Assembly: GCA_020850595.1 (NCBI GenBank)
Contig: JADZEK010000160.1
Location: 49,756-113,755 of the forward strand
From: Anaerolineales bacterium
Lineage (GTDB): Bacteria > Chloroflexota > Anaerolineae > Anaerolineales > UBA6663
Length of the DNA: 64,000 nt
Direction of reading: 5' to 3'
Of the stretch, positions 35,755 through 44,426 are shown one piece after another. Numbering within the stretch: the first letter of the stretch is position 1; each line of letters opens with the position of its first letter. A program made the position numbers and the translations under genes. The notes below the pieces were generated by a model, which was given only the letters and a program-made list of their open reading frames with translations, was not told the origin of the DNA and made no database searches.

Positions 35755-35760
35755 CATAAT
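35755..35760 (+). promoter_or_regulatory. -10 box upstream of the T-box leader
   Basis: CATAAT, close to consensus, 7-8 nt before the predicted leader start. The -35 is poor. 35646-35754 shows no gene. Confidence 0.4.
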
Positions 35761-35767
35761 CCAACCC

Positions 35768-36057
35768 AACGGCGTTGATGGAAACGAGTAGGCCGGGGAG
35801 CGCTTGACAGAGAGCCTGGGACGGTGGGAGCCAGGCAAGCGCACCGAGCCGAAAATCCTTCCGGAGCCGCGCCGGCGAATGGTTGTGTGTCACTACCCAC
35901 CACCACTAGCCGGCGCCGGGGCCGCCCCCCGTTAGCAACGCGCGGGCATGTTGGTGCCCGAGCAAGAGTGGCCGGGCTGCGTTAGCAGCCTGCGGCAAGC
36001 AGGGTGGTACCGCGGGAGCGTTGACGCTCTCGTCCCTGACGTGGGACGAGGGCGTTT
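35768..36057 (+). promoter_or_regulatory. T-box riboswitch, isoleucine-type (specifier ATC)
   Basis: All T-box landmarks can be read: loop E half-motif AGTA (35787-35790), the partner GAA-A followed by specifier ATC (35855-35857), and the conserved T-box AGGGTGGTACCGCG (36001-36014) with TGGT bulge matching an ACCA tRNA end. The antiterminator pairs AGGG/CCCT and CGGGAGCG/CGCTCTCG. The competing terminator is at 36023-36062. The specifier agrees with ileS, third gene downstream. Uncharged tRNA-Ile should raise transcription. Confidence 0.93.
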
Positions 36058-36062
36058 GTGTT
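36023..36062 (+). terminator. T-box regulated terminator
   Basis: Twelve-base-pair stem (36025-36036 with 36043-36054, one G-T pair), 6-nt loop, then TTTGTGTTT. It is mutually exclusive with the T-box antiterminator. Confidence 0.88.
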
Positions 36063-36078
36063 TAAGGCGCGAGGCGCG

Positions 36079-36972
36079 ATGGAGCAGCGGCCATTCGGCA
36101 ACACCGGCGTGTGGGTGTCCCAACTGGGGCTGGGCGCGGGAGAGCTGGGAGACCGGGCCTTGCCCGACGGCCAGGCCGCCGACACCCTGGCCGCCGTGCT
36201 CGACGCCGGGATGACCCTGCTCGACACCGCGCGCGGCTACGGCGAGTCGGAAGCGCGGATTGGCCGGTTCCTCGGCCCGCGCCGCAAGGACGTGGTGCTC
36301 TCCACCAAGGTGGGCTATCAGGTGGAGGGCCGGCGCGATTGGAGCTACGCGGCGGTGGCGCTGGGCATAGATGAGAGCCTGCGCCGTCTGCAAACCGATT
36401 GGCTCGACATCGTGCACTTGCACTCGTGCGACCTGGAGACGCTCCGGCGCGGCGAGGCCATCCGCGCCCTGCTCGATGCGCGCCAGGCCGGCAAGCTGCG
36501 GGTGGCCGCCTACTCCGGCGAGAACGAGGCGCTGGCCTGGGCCGTCGCCAGCGGGCACTTTCAGAGTTTTCAGTGTTCGGTCAGCCTGTGCGATCAGCGC
36601 GCGCTCGCCACGCTTGTGCCGCAGATCGAGGCGCAGGGCGGCGGCCTGCTCGCCAAGCGGCCCGTCGCCAACGCGCCGTGGCGCTTCGACGAACGCCCCT
36701 ACGGCACGTATGGCGAGGAGTATTGGTATCGCTGGCACACCATGGCGCGCACGGGCGACCTCGACCCGCGCGGGCTGAGCTGGCAGGAACTGGCCGTGCG
36801 GTTCGTGGCGCACTTGCCGGGCGTGCCCGGCGCCATCATCGGCCTGACCCAGCCCGCGCACGCGGCCGAGAACGCCGCCTACGCCGCGCGCGGCCCCCTG
36901 CCCGCCGACCACGTGGCGGCCATTCGCGCCGCCTTTCAGCAGCACGACGAGGACTGGCTGGGCTTAACGTGA
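36079..36972 (+). CDS. Aldo/keto reductase
   Basis: 297 aa TIM-barrel NADPH-dependent reductase. The tetrad is Asp49 (LLDTARGYGESE), Tyr54, Lys77 (STKVGY) and His115 (LDIVHLHSCD). The C-terminal cofactor segment GVPGAIIGLTQPAHAAEN is present. The GTG at 36058 lies inside the terminator T-run; ATG 36079 is the sensible start. It is the first gene after the Ile T-box, an unusual regulon member; substrate unknown. Confidence 0.88.
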   Translation: MEQRPFGNTGVWVSQLGLGAGELGDRALPDGQAADTLAAVLDAGMTLLDTARGYGESEARIGRFLGPRRKDVVLSTKVGYQVEGRRDWSYAAVALGIDESLRRLQTDWLDIVHLHSCDLETLRRGEAIRALLDARQAGKLRVAAYSGENEALAWAVASGHFQSFQCSVSLCDQRALATLVPQIEAQGGGLLAKRPVANAPWRFDERPYGTYGEEYWYRWHTMARTGDLDPRGLSWQELAVRFVAHLPGVPGAIIGLTQPAHAAENAAYAARGPLPADHVAAIRAAFQQHDEDWLGLT

Positions 36973-37130
36973 GTGGCAACGGATGGGTAGCGGACCCAGC
37001 ACCTGATTCTGGGCAGGTGTGTAACGGATGGGCCGAGCCAGGAAATGGAGCCGGTTGGCGGCCCAGTGCCCAGCGCCAGGCTCACGATTGCGAGCGGATG
37101 AGGGCCGAATGAAGGCATGGGGTTAAGGCG

Positions 37131-37862
37131 ATGACCGTCGCTCTGTATCACACCGACGCCTACTTGCAGGATTTTGAGGCCACCGTGGCCGCCGTGGACG
37201 GGCAGGCGGTGGCGCTCAACCGCACCGCCTTTTACCCGGGCGGCGGCGGCCAGCCACACGACCTGGGCACGCTCGCCCTTCTGGGCGGCCCCGGCGATGG
37301 CCCCGCCTGGCGGGTGGGCAAGGGCCGCAAGGACGGCGACCTGATCTGGCACGCGCTGGAGGGCGGCCCGCCCCCGGCCGTGGGGCGCCTCGTGCGCGGC
37401 CGGCTCGATTGGGCGCGGCGCTACCAGCTCATGCGCACGCACACCGCCATGCACATTCTGTGCGGCGTCATCTTCCGCGACTACGGCGCGAGCGTCACCG
37501 GCGGCAACATGGAGCCGCTGCATGGCCGCATGGATTTCGAGTTCGAGACGATGCGTCAGGAGTTCGTGCGCGCCATCGAGGAGAAGGTCAACGTGGAGAT
37601 CGCCGCCGCCCGCGACCTCCGGGTCGCCATTCTGCCGCGCGACGCGGCGTTTCAGATACCCGACCTGATCCGCACCAAGATCAACCTGCTGCCGAGCGGC
37701 ATCGCCGAAGTGCGCACGGTCGAGATCGTCGGGCTAGACTTGCAGGCCGACGGCGGCACGCACGTCGCCAACACGCGCGAGGTCGGCCGGATGCGCATCG
37801 TGGATTACAAGAGCAAGGGCAAGATCAACAAGCGGCTAGAGGTCGCCGTGGAGGATGCCTGA
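37131..37862 (+). CDS. Alanyl-tRNA editing protein AlaX-like
   Basis: 243 aa, trans-editing domain like that of AlaRS and ThrRS. RTAFYPGGGGQPHD, the zinc HxxxH (His104, His108 in RTHTAMHIL) and LQADGGTHVANTREVG are present. Asp207 stands where many family members have Cys, with His211 conserved, so the zinc site is HxxxH-DxxxH. It likely deacylates Ser-tRNA-Ala. It is the middle gene of the T-box operon, 158 nt after the AKR gene; that gap has two direct copies of AACGGATGGG and no gene. Confidence 0.85.
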   Translation: MTVALYHTDAYLQDFEATVAAVDGQAVALNRTAFYPGGGGQPHDLGTLALLGGPGDGPAWRVGKGRKDGDLIWHALEGGPPPAVGRLVRGRLDWARRYQLMRTHTAMHILCGVIFRDYGASVTGGNMEPLHGRMDFEFETMRQEFVRAIEEKVNVEIAAARDLRVAILPRDAAFQIPDLIRTKINLLPSGIAEVRTVEIVGLDLQADGGTHVANTREVGRMRIVDYKSKGKINKRLEVAVEDA

Positions 37863-37943
37863 CGCGGCGGCGCGGCTCGTGGCGGCTGCCGCGCTTCGGT
37901 CATGATCGTCAGTAGACGTTAGCGAGAGAGTGAGGCTTTAGCG

Positions 37944-40900
37944 ATGTTTAAGCCAGTCCCCCCCAAACCAGACTTCCCGGCGCAGGAGCGCGAGACGCTG
38001 GCCTGGTGGAAAGAAACGCGGGCCTTTGAAAAGCTGCGCCAACTGCGCCGCAGCGGCCCAACCTTTTCCTTCATGGACGGCCCGATCACGGCCAACAACC
38101 CCATGGGCGTGCACCACGCCTGGGGCCGCACCTACAAAGACCTGTGGCAGCGCTACAAGGCCATGCGCGGCTACGACGAGCGCTGGCAGAACGGCTTCGA
38201 CTGCCAGGGCCTGTGGGTCGAGGTCAACGTGGAAAAAGACCTGGGCTTCAAGACCAAGCGCGACATCGAAGCCTACGGCCTGGCCGAGTTCGTCGTCCTG
38301 TGCAAGCAGCGCGTACTCAACTTCGCCGCGGTGCAGACCGAGCAGTCGGTGCGCCTGGGCATGTGGATGGACTGGAACGACCCGGAGACGCTGCGGCTGC
38401 TGCGTGACAAGCTGGCCGCCGAGCCAAACACCCGGCTCACGCTGGAGGGGCCGAACGGCCCGGTGAGCGGCACCGCGGAGCAGCTGGTGGGCCAGCTTGG
38501 CCTGCCCCAACTGGGCGGCAGCTACTTCACGTTTAGCGACAAGAACAACTACGACATCTGGCGCTTCTTGCAGACCTGTCACCACAAGGGCTGGATCTAC
38601 AAAGGCACCGACGTCATGCCCTGGTGCTGGCGCTGCGGCACGGCCATCAGCCAGCACGAGATCGTCACCGAGGGCTACATCGAGAAGCAAGACCCCGGCC
38701 TGACGCTGCGCTTCCCGCTGCTGTGGGACGACGGCTCGCTCACCGGCGGCAGCCTGCTGGTGTGGACCACCACGCCCTGGACCCTGACCAGCAACGTGGC
38801 CGCCGCCGTCGGGCCGGACCTGACGTACGTCAAGGTGCGGGCCACCAAGCCGGACGGCGCCGACGAGGTGCTCTTCCTCTCCAAGGGCACAACGCACATG
38901 CTCCAGGGGCCGTACGAGGTGCTGGAAGAGCTGCCCGGCCGCGCCCTGGCGGGCTGGCGCTACCTCGGCCCCTTCGATCAACTCCCCGCCCAGCAGCACC
39001 CCGGCGGTTGGGCCGAGCCGGGGCTGCGACGCCTGTTCGCCGCCATCCCCGAAACGGCCGCGCAGGCGCACCGCGTCATCCTGTGGGAGGCGGTGGGCGA
39101 GGTGGAGGGCACGGGCATCGTCCACATCGCCCCCGGCTGCGGCGCGGAGGACTACCAACTGCACAAGGAATACAAGCTGCCTGTCGTGGCCCCGCTGGAC
39201 GAAAACGGGCGCTACATCGAGGGCTTCGACGCCTTCACCGGCCGGCACGTCACCGATGTCACCGAGAGCATCGTCGCCGCGCTGCAAGCCAGCGGCCGCT
39301 TCTACCGCCTGGAGCAGTACACGCACCGCTACCCGCAGTGCTGGCGCTGCGCCACGCCGCTGGTCTTTCGCCTGGTGGACGAGTGGTTCATCAGCATGGA
39401 CGGCCTGCGCCAGCCGCTCATGGACATCACCCAGCAGATCCGCTGGATCCCGGACTTCGGCCGCGAACGCGAGTTGGACTGGCTGCGCAACATGCACGAC
39501 TGGATGATCTCCAAGAAGCGCTACTGGGGCCTGGCGCTGCCCATCTGGGAGTGCGCCGAGTGCGGCCACTTCGAGGTGCTGGGCAGCCGCGAGGAGTTGC
39601 AGCAGCGCGCTACCGCCGGCTGGGAGACCTTTGACGGCCACACGCCCCACCGCCCGTACATTGACGCGGTGCAGATCAAGTGCGCCCACTGCGGCGGAGC
39701 CGCCAGCCGCATCGCCGATGTAGGCAACCCCTGGCTCGACGCCGGCATCGTCTCCATGTCTACGCTGCGCTATGGGCAAGACATGGCCTACTGGCGCAAG
39801 TGGTTCCCGGCCGACTTCATCACCGAGAGCTTCCCCGGCCAGTTCCGCAACTGGTTCTATTCGCTGCTGGTCATGGCCGCCGCGCTGGAAAACCAGCCTG
39901 CCACCAAGACCGTGCTGGGCTTCGCCACGCTGCTGGGCGAAGACGGCCGCCCGATGCACAAGAGCTGGGGCAACAGCATTGAGTTCAACGAAGCCGCCGA
40001 CAAGATCGGCGCGGACGTCATGCGCTGGATGTTCGCCGACCAGCGCTACGAGGCCGACATCCTCTTTGGCTATAAAGCCGCCGAACAGACCACGCGGCGC
40101 TTCTTCCTGCCGCTGTGGAACACCTACAACTTCTTCGTCACCTACGCCAACCTCGACCACTGGCAGCCGCACAGCGCCGCGCCGGCCGAGCTGAGCCTGC
40201 TGGATAGGTGGGTTCTGGCGCGGCTGAGCGAGTTGGTGGGCGAGGTGACGGCGGCGCTCGACGACTTCCACGCCTTCAAGGCCACCGCGCCGATCGAGAA
40301 GTTTCTCGACGACCTGAGCAACTGGTACGTGCGCCGCTCGCGCCGCCGCTTCTGGAAGAGCGAGGCCGACGCCGACAAGCAGGCGGCCTACGGCACGCTC
40401 TACGAAGTGCTGGTCACGCTGACCAAGCTGCTCGCGCCGATGCTGCCCTTCCTGGCTGAGACGCTCTACCAGAACCTCGTCCGCGGCGTGGACGCCGACG
40501 CGCCGGAGAGCGTGCACCACACGCTGTGGCCGGAGGCGCGGTCAGAGTGGGCCGACGCCACGCTGCTGGCCGACATGGCCGCCGCCCGCGCCGTCGTCAC
40601 GCTGGGCCACGGCACGCGCGCCGGCAGCAACCTGAAGGTGCGCCAGCCGCTGGCCCGGGCGCTGGTCGTCATCGCGCCCGAACAGCAGGCGGGCTTGCTG
40701 CGCATGAAAGACCTGGTGGCCGACGAACTGAACGTGAAGGCGGTGGAGTTGGCCGCCAACGAGGCCGAGTTGGTCACCTACAAACTGCTGCCGAACAACA
40801 AGCTGCTCGGGCCGAAATTCGGCCCGCAGTTCCCAGCCGTGCGCGCCGCGCTGGCCGCTGTTGAGCCGAGCGAGGCCGTGGCGGCGCTGCGCTCCGGCGC

Positions 40901-41738
40901 GGGCGTGGCGCTCACCCTGGCCGACGGCGTGAATGTCACGCTCGCGGGCGACGAGGTGCTCGTCAACCCGCTGCCGCGCGCCGGGTTCGCCGTGGCGGCC
41001 GAGGGCGGCGCGGTGGTCGCGCTCGACACCGCGCTCACACCGGAGCTGAAAGCCGAGGGACAGGCGCGCGAGATCGTCCGCCGCCTGCAAGACCTGCGCA
41101 AGACCAGCGGCTTCGAGATCGCCGATCGCATCCTCACCTACTACAGCGCCGCGCCGGGGCTGGCGGACGCGCTGACCAGCTTCGCCGCCTACATCAAGGC
41201 CGAGACGTTGAGCGTGGACCTGCGCAGCGGCGCAGCGCCCGCCGGCGCGGCGCTGGCGACCGACCAGGTTGACGGCGAGGCGCTGACGCTGGGCATCGTG
41301 AAAGCAGAGGCGACGGCCGAGGCAGCCGACTCCCACCCTGGCGCGCGCGAAGGCGAGGCGCTGACGGCCCCGCTGGCCGAGGCCCTGCCCGCCGCCGGCG
41401 CGCCCGCCGCTATGCCGGAAGAGCCGGTCGTGGCGGAAGACGCCGCCCGCCCCGTGCCCGCCCGCCGTCGCGCCCCGGCCAAGAAAGCCGCGAAGCCAGC
41501 CGCTAAGAAGGCGGCGGGCACGAAGTCGGCTGAGAAGGCTGTTGGAAAGAAGTCAGGCAAGCAGAAGCCCACCGGCAAAAAGGCGGCGAAGAAGACGGCC
41601 AAGGCCGATAGGCCCAAGCAGACCAACAAGAAGAAGGTCGCCGGCAAGCCGGCCGGCGCGAAAAAGAACAAGCCGGCAGCCGCCGAGAAGAAGAAATCAA
41701 AGAAGAGCAACAAGAAGAAGACGAAGCGCGGCGAGTAA
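37944..41738 (+). CDS. ileS: Isoleucyl-tRNA synthetase with GVHH motif and lysine-rich tail
   Basis: 1264 aa class I synthetase. The HIGH position reads GVHH (residues 55-58, within ANNPMGVHHAWGRTYKD) and the KMSKS position reads MHKSWGNSI. The CP1 editing domain is intact (VWTTTPWTLTSN and GTGIVHIAPGCGAEDY). Zinc-type CxxC pairs occur (CWRCGT, CWRCAT, CAECGH, CAHCGG). Overall it resembles the eukaryote-like IleRS2 type. Residues 1174-1264 are a Lys/Ala/Pro/Gly-rich, histone-H1-like tail, atypical for IleRS. ATG 37944 is 82 nt after alaX. It is controlled by the upstream Ile T-box. No second ileS is in this window. Confidence 0.95.
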   Translation: MFKPVPPKPDFPAQERETLAWWKETRAFEKLRQLRRSGPTFSFMDGPITANNPMGVHHAWGRTYKDLWQRYKAMRGYDERWQNGFDCQGLWVEVNVEKDLGFKTKRDIEAYGLAEFVVLCKQRVLNFAAVQTEQSVRLGMWMDWNDPETLRLLRDKLAAEPNTRLTLEGPNGPVSGTAEQLVGQLGLPQLGGSYFTFSDKNNYDIWRFLQTCHHKGWIYKGTDVMPWCWRCGTAISQHEIVTEGYIEKQDPGLTLRFPLLWDDGSLTGGSLLVWTTTPWTLTSNVAAAVGPDLTYVKVRATKPDGADEVLFLSKGTTHMLQGPYEVLEELPGRALAGWRYLGPFDQLPAQQHPGGWAEPGLRRLFAAIPETAAQAHRVILWEAVGEVEGTGIVHIAPGCGAEDYQLHKEYKLPVVAPLDENGRYIEGFDAFTGRHVTDVTESIVAALQASGRFYRLEQYTHRYPQCWRCATPLVFRLVDEWFISMDGLRQPLMDITQQIRWIPDFGRERELDWLRNMHDWMISKKRYWGLALPIWECAECGHFEVLGSREELQQRATAGWETFDGHTPHRPYIDAVQIKCAHCGGAASRIADVGNPWLDAGIVSMSTLRYGQDMAYWRKWFPADFITESFPGQFRNWFYSLLVMAAALENQPATKTVLGFATLLGEDGRPMHKSWGNSIEFNEAADKIGADVMRWMFADQRYEADILFGYKAAEQTTRRFFLPLWNTYNFFVTYANLDHWQPHSAAPAELSLLDRWVLARLSELVGEVTAALDDFHAFKATAPIEKFLDDLSNWYVRRSRRRFWKSEADADKQAAYGTLYEVLVTLTKLLAPMLPFLAETLYQNLVRGVDADAPESVHHTLWPEARSEWADATLLADMAAARAVVTLGHGTRAGSNLKVRQPLARALVVIAPEQQAGLLRMKDLVADELNVKAVELAANEAELVTYKLLPNNKLLGPKFGPQFPAVRAALAAVEPSEAVAALRSGAGVALTLADGVNVTLAGDEVLVNPLPRAGFAVAAEGGAVVALDTALTPELKAEGQAREIVRRLQDLRKTSGFEIADRILTYYSAAPGLADALTSFAAYIKAETLSVDLRSGAAPAGAALATDQVDGEALTLGIVKAEATAEAADSHPGAREGEALTAPLAEALPAAGAPAAMPEEPVVAEDAARPVPARRRAPAKKAAKPAAKKAAGTKSAEKAVGKKSGKQKPTGKKAAKKTAKADRPKQTNKKKVAGKPAGAKKNKPAAAEKKKSKKSNKKKTKRGE

Positions 41739-41754
41739 GGCAACGTTAATCAAC

Positions 41755-41790
41755 AGCGGGGAGCACACACGCTCCCCGCTGCTGTTTAAT
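41755..41790 (+). terminator. ileS operon terminator
   Basis: CAGCGGGGAGC / GCTCCCCGCTG, 11-bp stem with ACACAC loop, followed by CTGTTTAA, 16 nt after the ileS stop. Confidence 0.82.
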
Positions 41791-41834
41791 CGGCGGCTGG
41801 ATAGGCGGGCTGGGCGAGTCTGCGCCTCCGCGGT

Positions 41835-42449
41835 CTACCGCGCGAACGGCTGGCGGATCACCGTTTGCAGCTTGGCGGGCGCGGTGCGGCGCGGATCGCC
41901 CAGGTAGACCTCGTGGTGCTTGCCGCTCAGGCGGCGGCCTTGCGCCGCGATGAAGGCGTGCAGCCTGGCGATGGTCGGCCCTTCATCCGCATACGCGCCG
42001 AAGTAGCGAATCTGCGCCGCCGGCCCTTCGTGATACGTCTCCAGCCGCACGCGCTCCACGCCCGGCGCGCCCTTTTTGCGCAGCGCCGCGGCTTGCGCGG
42101 CGGCCACGTGCCCGGCGGTCACAAAGTCGGGCTGGAGGATCAGCATCGTCCAGTCCCAGTCCGCCTTGCTCAGCTGCGTGAAATTCGCCATGTCCGCCGC
42201 CCACCACAGACCCTCCAGCGGCATCACGCCGAAGTCGAGCGCCGGGTCGGCCTGCTTGAGTTGGAACTTGAGCGTGTAGGCCACGCTGTACAGCGCCTGC
42301 ACCGCCTGCGCATACGCCGGGGCGGTGTTGGGGTCGCCGTGGCCGTCCATCATCAGGTAAGACAGCGGCGGCACGTCCACTATCGAGAAGTCCTTAGCCG
42401 AGGGCCGATACAGGTGCTTGAGCGTCTTTCTGAGATCAAGTTTGGGCAT
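41835..42449 (-). CDS. GyrI-like small-molecule-binding protein
   Basis: 204 aa. DVPPLSYLMMDGHGDPNT, the LYSVAYTLKFQLKQ helix, PLEGLWWAAD and HEGPAAQIRYFGAYADEGPTIARLH match stand-alone GyrI-like (SOUL/AraC effector-type) domains, which bind hydrophobic or cationic small molecules. No DNA-binding domain. ATG 42449 is selected at the family N-terminus (MPKLDLRKTLKHLY). Transcribed divergently from the subtilase gene. Confidence 0.88.
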   Translation of the reverse strand: MPKLDLRKTLKHLYRPSAKDFSIVDVPPLSYLMMDGHGDPNTAPAYAQAVQALYSVAYTLKFQLKQADPALDFGVMPLEGLWWAADMANFTQLSKADWDWTMLILQPDFVTAGHVAAAQAAALRKKGAPGVERVRLETYHEGPAAQIRYFGAYADEGPTIARLHAFIAAQGRRLSGKHHEVYLGDPRRTAPAKLQTVIRQPFAR

Positions 42450-42554
42450 GGTGGCCGCCTCTCCCGGCCGGGCTGCGCGCTGCCGGCCGCGCCAGGATAC
42501 GCCAGGTGAGAGCCGTGCGCCAGTCCAGCCGGCACCTATGGTAGAGTTAGCCAT

Positions 42555-44417
42555 ATGTCCGACCGTCGCCGCCCTCCGGCGTTGGCGCTGCGGCTATGCG
42601 CCGCGCTCCTGGTCGCCGCCGGGCTTGGGCTGCCCGGCCCAGTGCCGGCCGCCGCCGGCCCCGCCGCTGACGCAAAAATCGCCCCCTGGGTGCTGGCCCA
42701 CGCCCCCGGCGCGCCCGTCGAGTTCCTCGTCGTCCTCGCACAGCAAGCCGACCTGAGCGGCGCGGCCGCCCTGCCCACCAAGCTGGAGAAGGGCCGCTAT
42801 GTGGTCGCCCAACTGCGCGGCGCGGCGGCCGGCCAGGCCGACGTGCGCGCCCTGCTCGACCAGCGCGGCGCGCCCTATCGGCCCTTCTATGTCATCAACG
42901 CCCTGTGGGTGCGCGGCGACGTGGCCCTGGCCCGCGACCTGGCCGCCCGCGCCGACGTGGCCCGCATTGACGGCAACCCCCAACTGCAAGGCGACCTGGG
43001 CCGGCGAACCAGCGCCAGCGCCGCCGGCCCGGCGGCCCCGGCGGGCGTCGAGCCGAGCCTGGAATACGTTCACGCCGACGACGTGTGGGCCATGGGCTAC
43101 ACCGGCCAGGGCGTCGTCATTGGCGCGCAAGACACCGGCTACCAGTGGGATCACCCCGCGCTCATCAATCAATATCGCGGCTGGGACGGAGCCAGCGCGG
43201 ACCACGACTACAACTGGCACGACAGCATTCACACCGACAACGCCGAGTGCGACGGCGACTCGCCCGCCCCGTGCGACGACGACGCCCATGGCACGCACAC
43301 GCTCGGCACGGCCCTGGGCGATGACGGCGGCGCGAACCAGATCGGCATGGCGCCCGGCGCGCGCTGGATCGGCTGCCGCAACATGAACGCAGGCGCCGGC
43401 ACGCCCGCCACCTACCTGGAGTGTTTTGAGTTCTTCCTGGCCCCTTACCCGGTCGGCGGCGACCCGCAAGACGGCAACCCCGACCTGGCCCCCGACGTGA
43501 CCAATAACTCCTGGTCGTGCCCGGCCAGCGAGGGCTGCTCGGCCAACAGCCTGCTGGCCGCGGTCGAGGCCCAGCGCGCGGCCGGCATCTTCACCGTGGT
43601 GGCGGCGGGCAACAGCGGCCCGAGTTGCAGCACCGCCAACGACCCGCCCGCCATCTACGCCGCCGTCTATACCATTGGCGCGCTCAACACCGGCTCCGAT
43701 GGCATCGCCAGTTTCAGCGGGCGCGGCCCGGTGACCAGCGACGGCAGCCAGCGCCCCAAGCCCGACCTGGCGGCCCCCGGCACCAACATTCGCTCCAGCC
43801 TGCCCGGCGGCGGGTATTCCAGCCACTCGTGGAGCGGCACCTCCATGGCGACGCCGCACGTGGCCGGAGCCGTGGCGCTGCTGCTCTCGGCCGTGCCCGC
43901 CCTGCGCGGCCAGGTTGACCAGATTGCGTGGCTGCTCAACGAAACGGCCGTGCCCATCACGTCTAGCGCGTGCGGCAGCAGCGGATCGCCCAACAACACC
44001 TACGGCTATGGCCGCCTGGACGTGCTGGCCGCTGTGGACCTCGCGCTCCAGCTTGGCCTCGTCAATGGCACGGTGGCCGAGGCCGGCACCGCCCAGCCCA
44101 TCGGCGCGGCGGCGCTGACGCTCACCAACGCCCTGTCGCCTACGCTGGCCTACACCACCACCAGCGCGCCGGCCGGCGTCTTCAGCGTGCGACCGCTCTC
44201 CGGCACCTATACGCTGAGCGTCAGCGCGCTGGGCTATTATGCGCTGAACGTGCCGGACGTCAGCGTCGGCGCCGGGCTGACCGTCACCCTGCCCCTCACG
44301 CTCACCGCCTACCCGTATCGCCTATGGCTGCCATATGTGCTCGACCCCGTGGCGGCCTCTGCCCGCCTGGTAGACCTCAGCGGCATCTTCTCCGGCGGCG
44401 CGCGCCGGCCCTACTAG
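42555..44417 (+). CDS. Secreted S8-family serine peptidase (subtilase)
   Basis: 620 aa. Signal peptide (hydrophobic 9-30, AAA cleavage), propeptide I9-like to about 165, then catalytic domain: Asp193 (GAQDTGY), His245 (DAHGTHTLGT), Asn353 (AAGNSG), Ser430 (GTSMATPHVAG). The last 115 residues contain a carboxypeptidase regulatory-like fold (VNGTVAEAGTAQPIGAAALTLTN). A TAGAGT -10-like box ends 7 nt before ATG 42555, so the mRNA could be leaderless. An extracellular protease; no sorting motif seen. Confidence 0.93.
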   Translation: MSDRRRPPALALRLCAALLVAAGLGLPGPVPAAAGPAADAKIAPWVLAHAPGAPVEFLVVLAQQADLSGAAALPTKLEKGRYVVAQLRGAAAGQADVRALLDQRGAPYRPFYVINALWVRGDVALARDLAARADVARIDGNPQLQGDLGRRTSASAAGPAAPAGVEPSLEYVHADDVWAMGYTGQGVVIGAQDTGYQWDHPALINQYRGWDGASADHDYNWHDSIHTDNAECDGDSPAPCDDDAHGTHTLGTALGDDGGANQIGMAPGARWIGCRNMNAGAGTPATYLECFEFFLAPYPVGGDPQDGNPDLAPDVTNNSWSCPASEGCSANSLLAAVEAQRAAGIFTVVAAGNSGPSCSTANDPPAIYAAVYTIGALNTGSDGIASFSGRGPVTSDGSQRPKPDLAAPGTNIRSSLPGGGYSSHSWSGTSMATPHVAGAVALLLSAVPALRGQVDQIAWLLNETAVPITSSACGSSGSPNNTYGYGRLDVLAAVDLALQLGLVNGTVAEAGTAQPIGAAALTLTNALSPTLAYTTTSAPAGVFSVRPLSGTYTLSVSALGYYALNVPDVSVGAGLTVTLPLTLTAYPYRLWLPYVLDPVAASARLVDLSGIFSGGARRPY

Positions 44418-44426
44418 AGACGCTCC

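Noticed and set aside
36973..37130. Possible second regulatory leader before the AlaX-like gene (CACCTG/CAGGTG hairpin)
   Set aside because: Short stem, no T-run and no T-box consensus.
37938..40520. 860-aa minus-strand ORF opposite ileS
   Set aside because: Complement of a real synthetase gene; no family motifs, His/Val/Gln-rich shadow composition.
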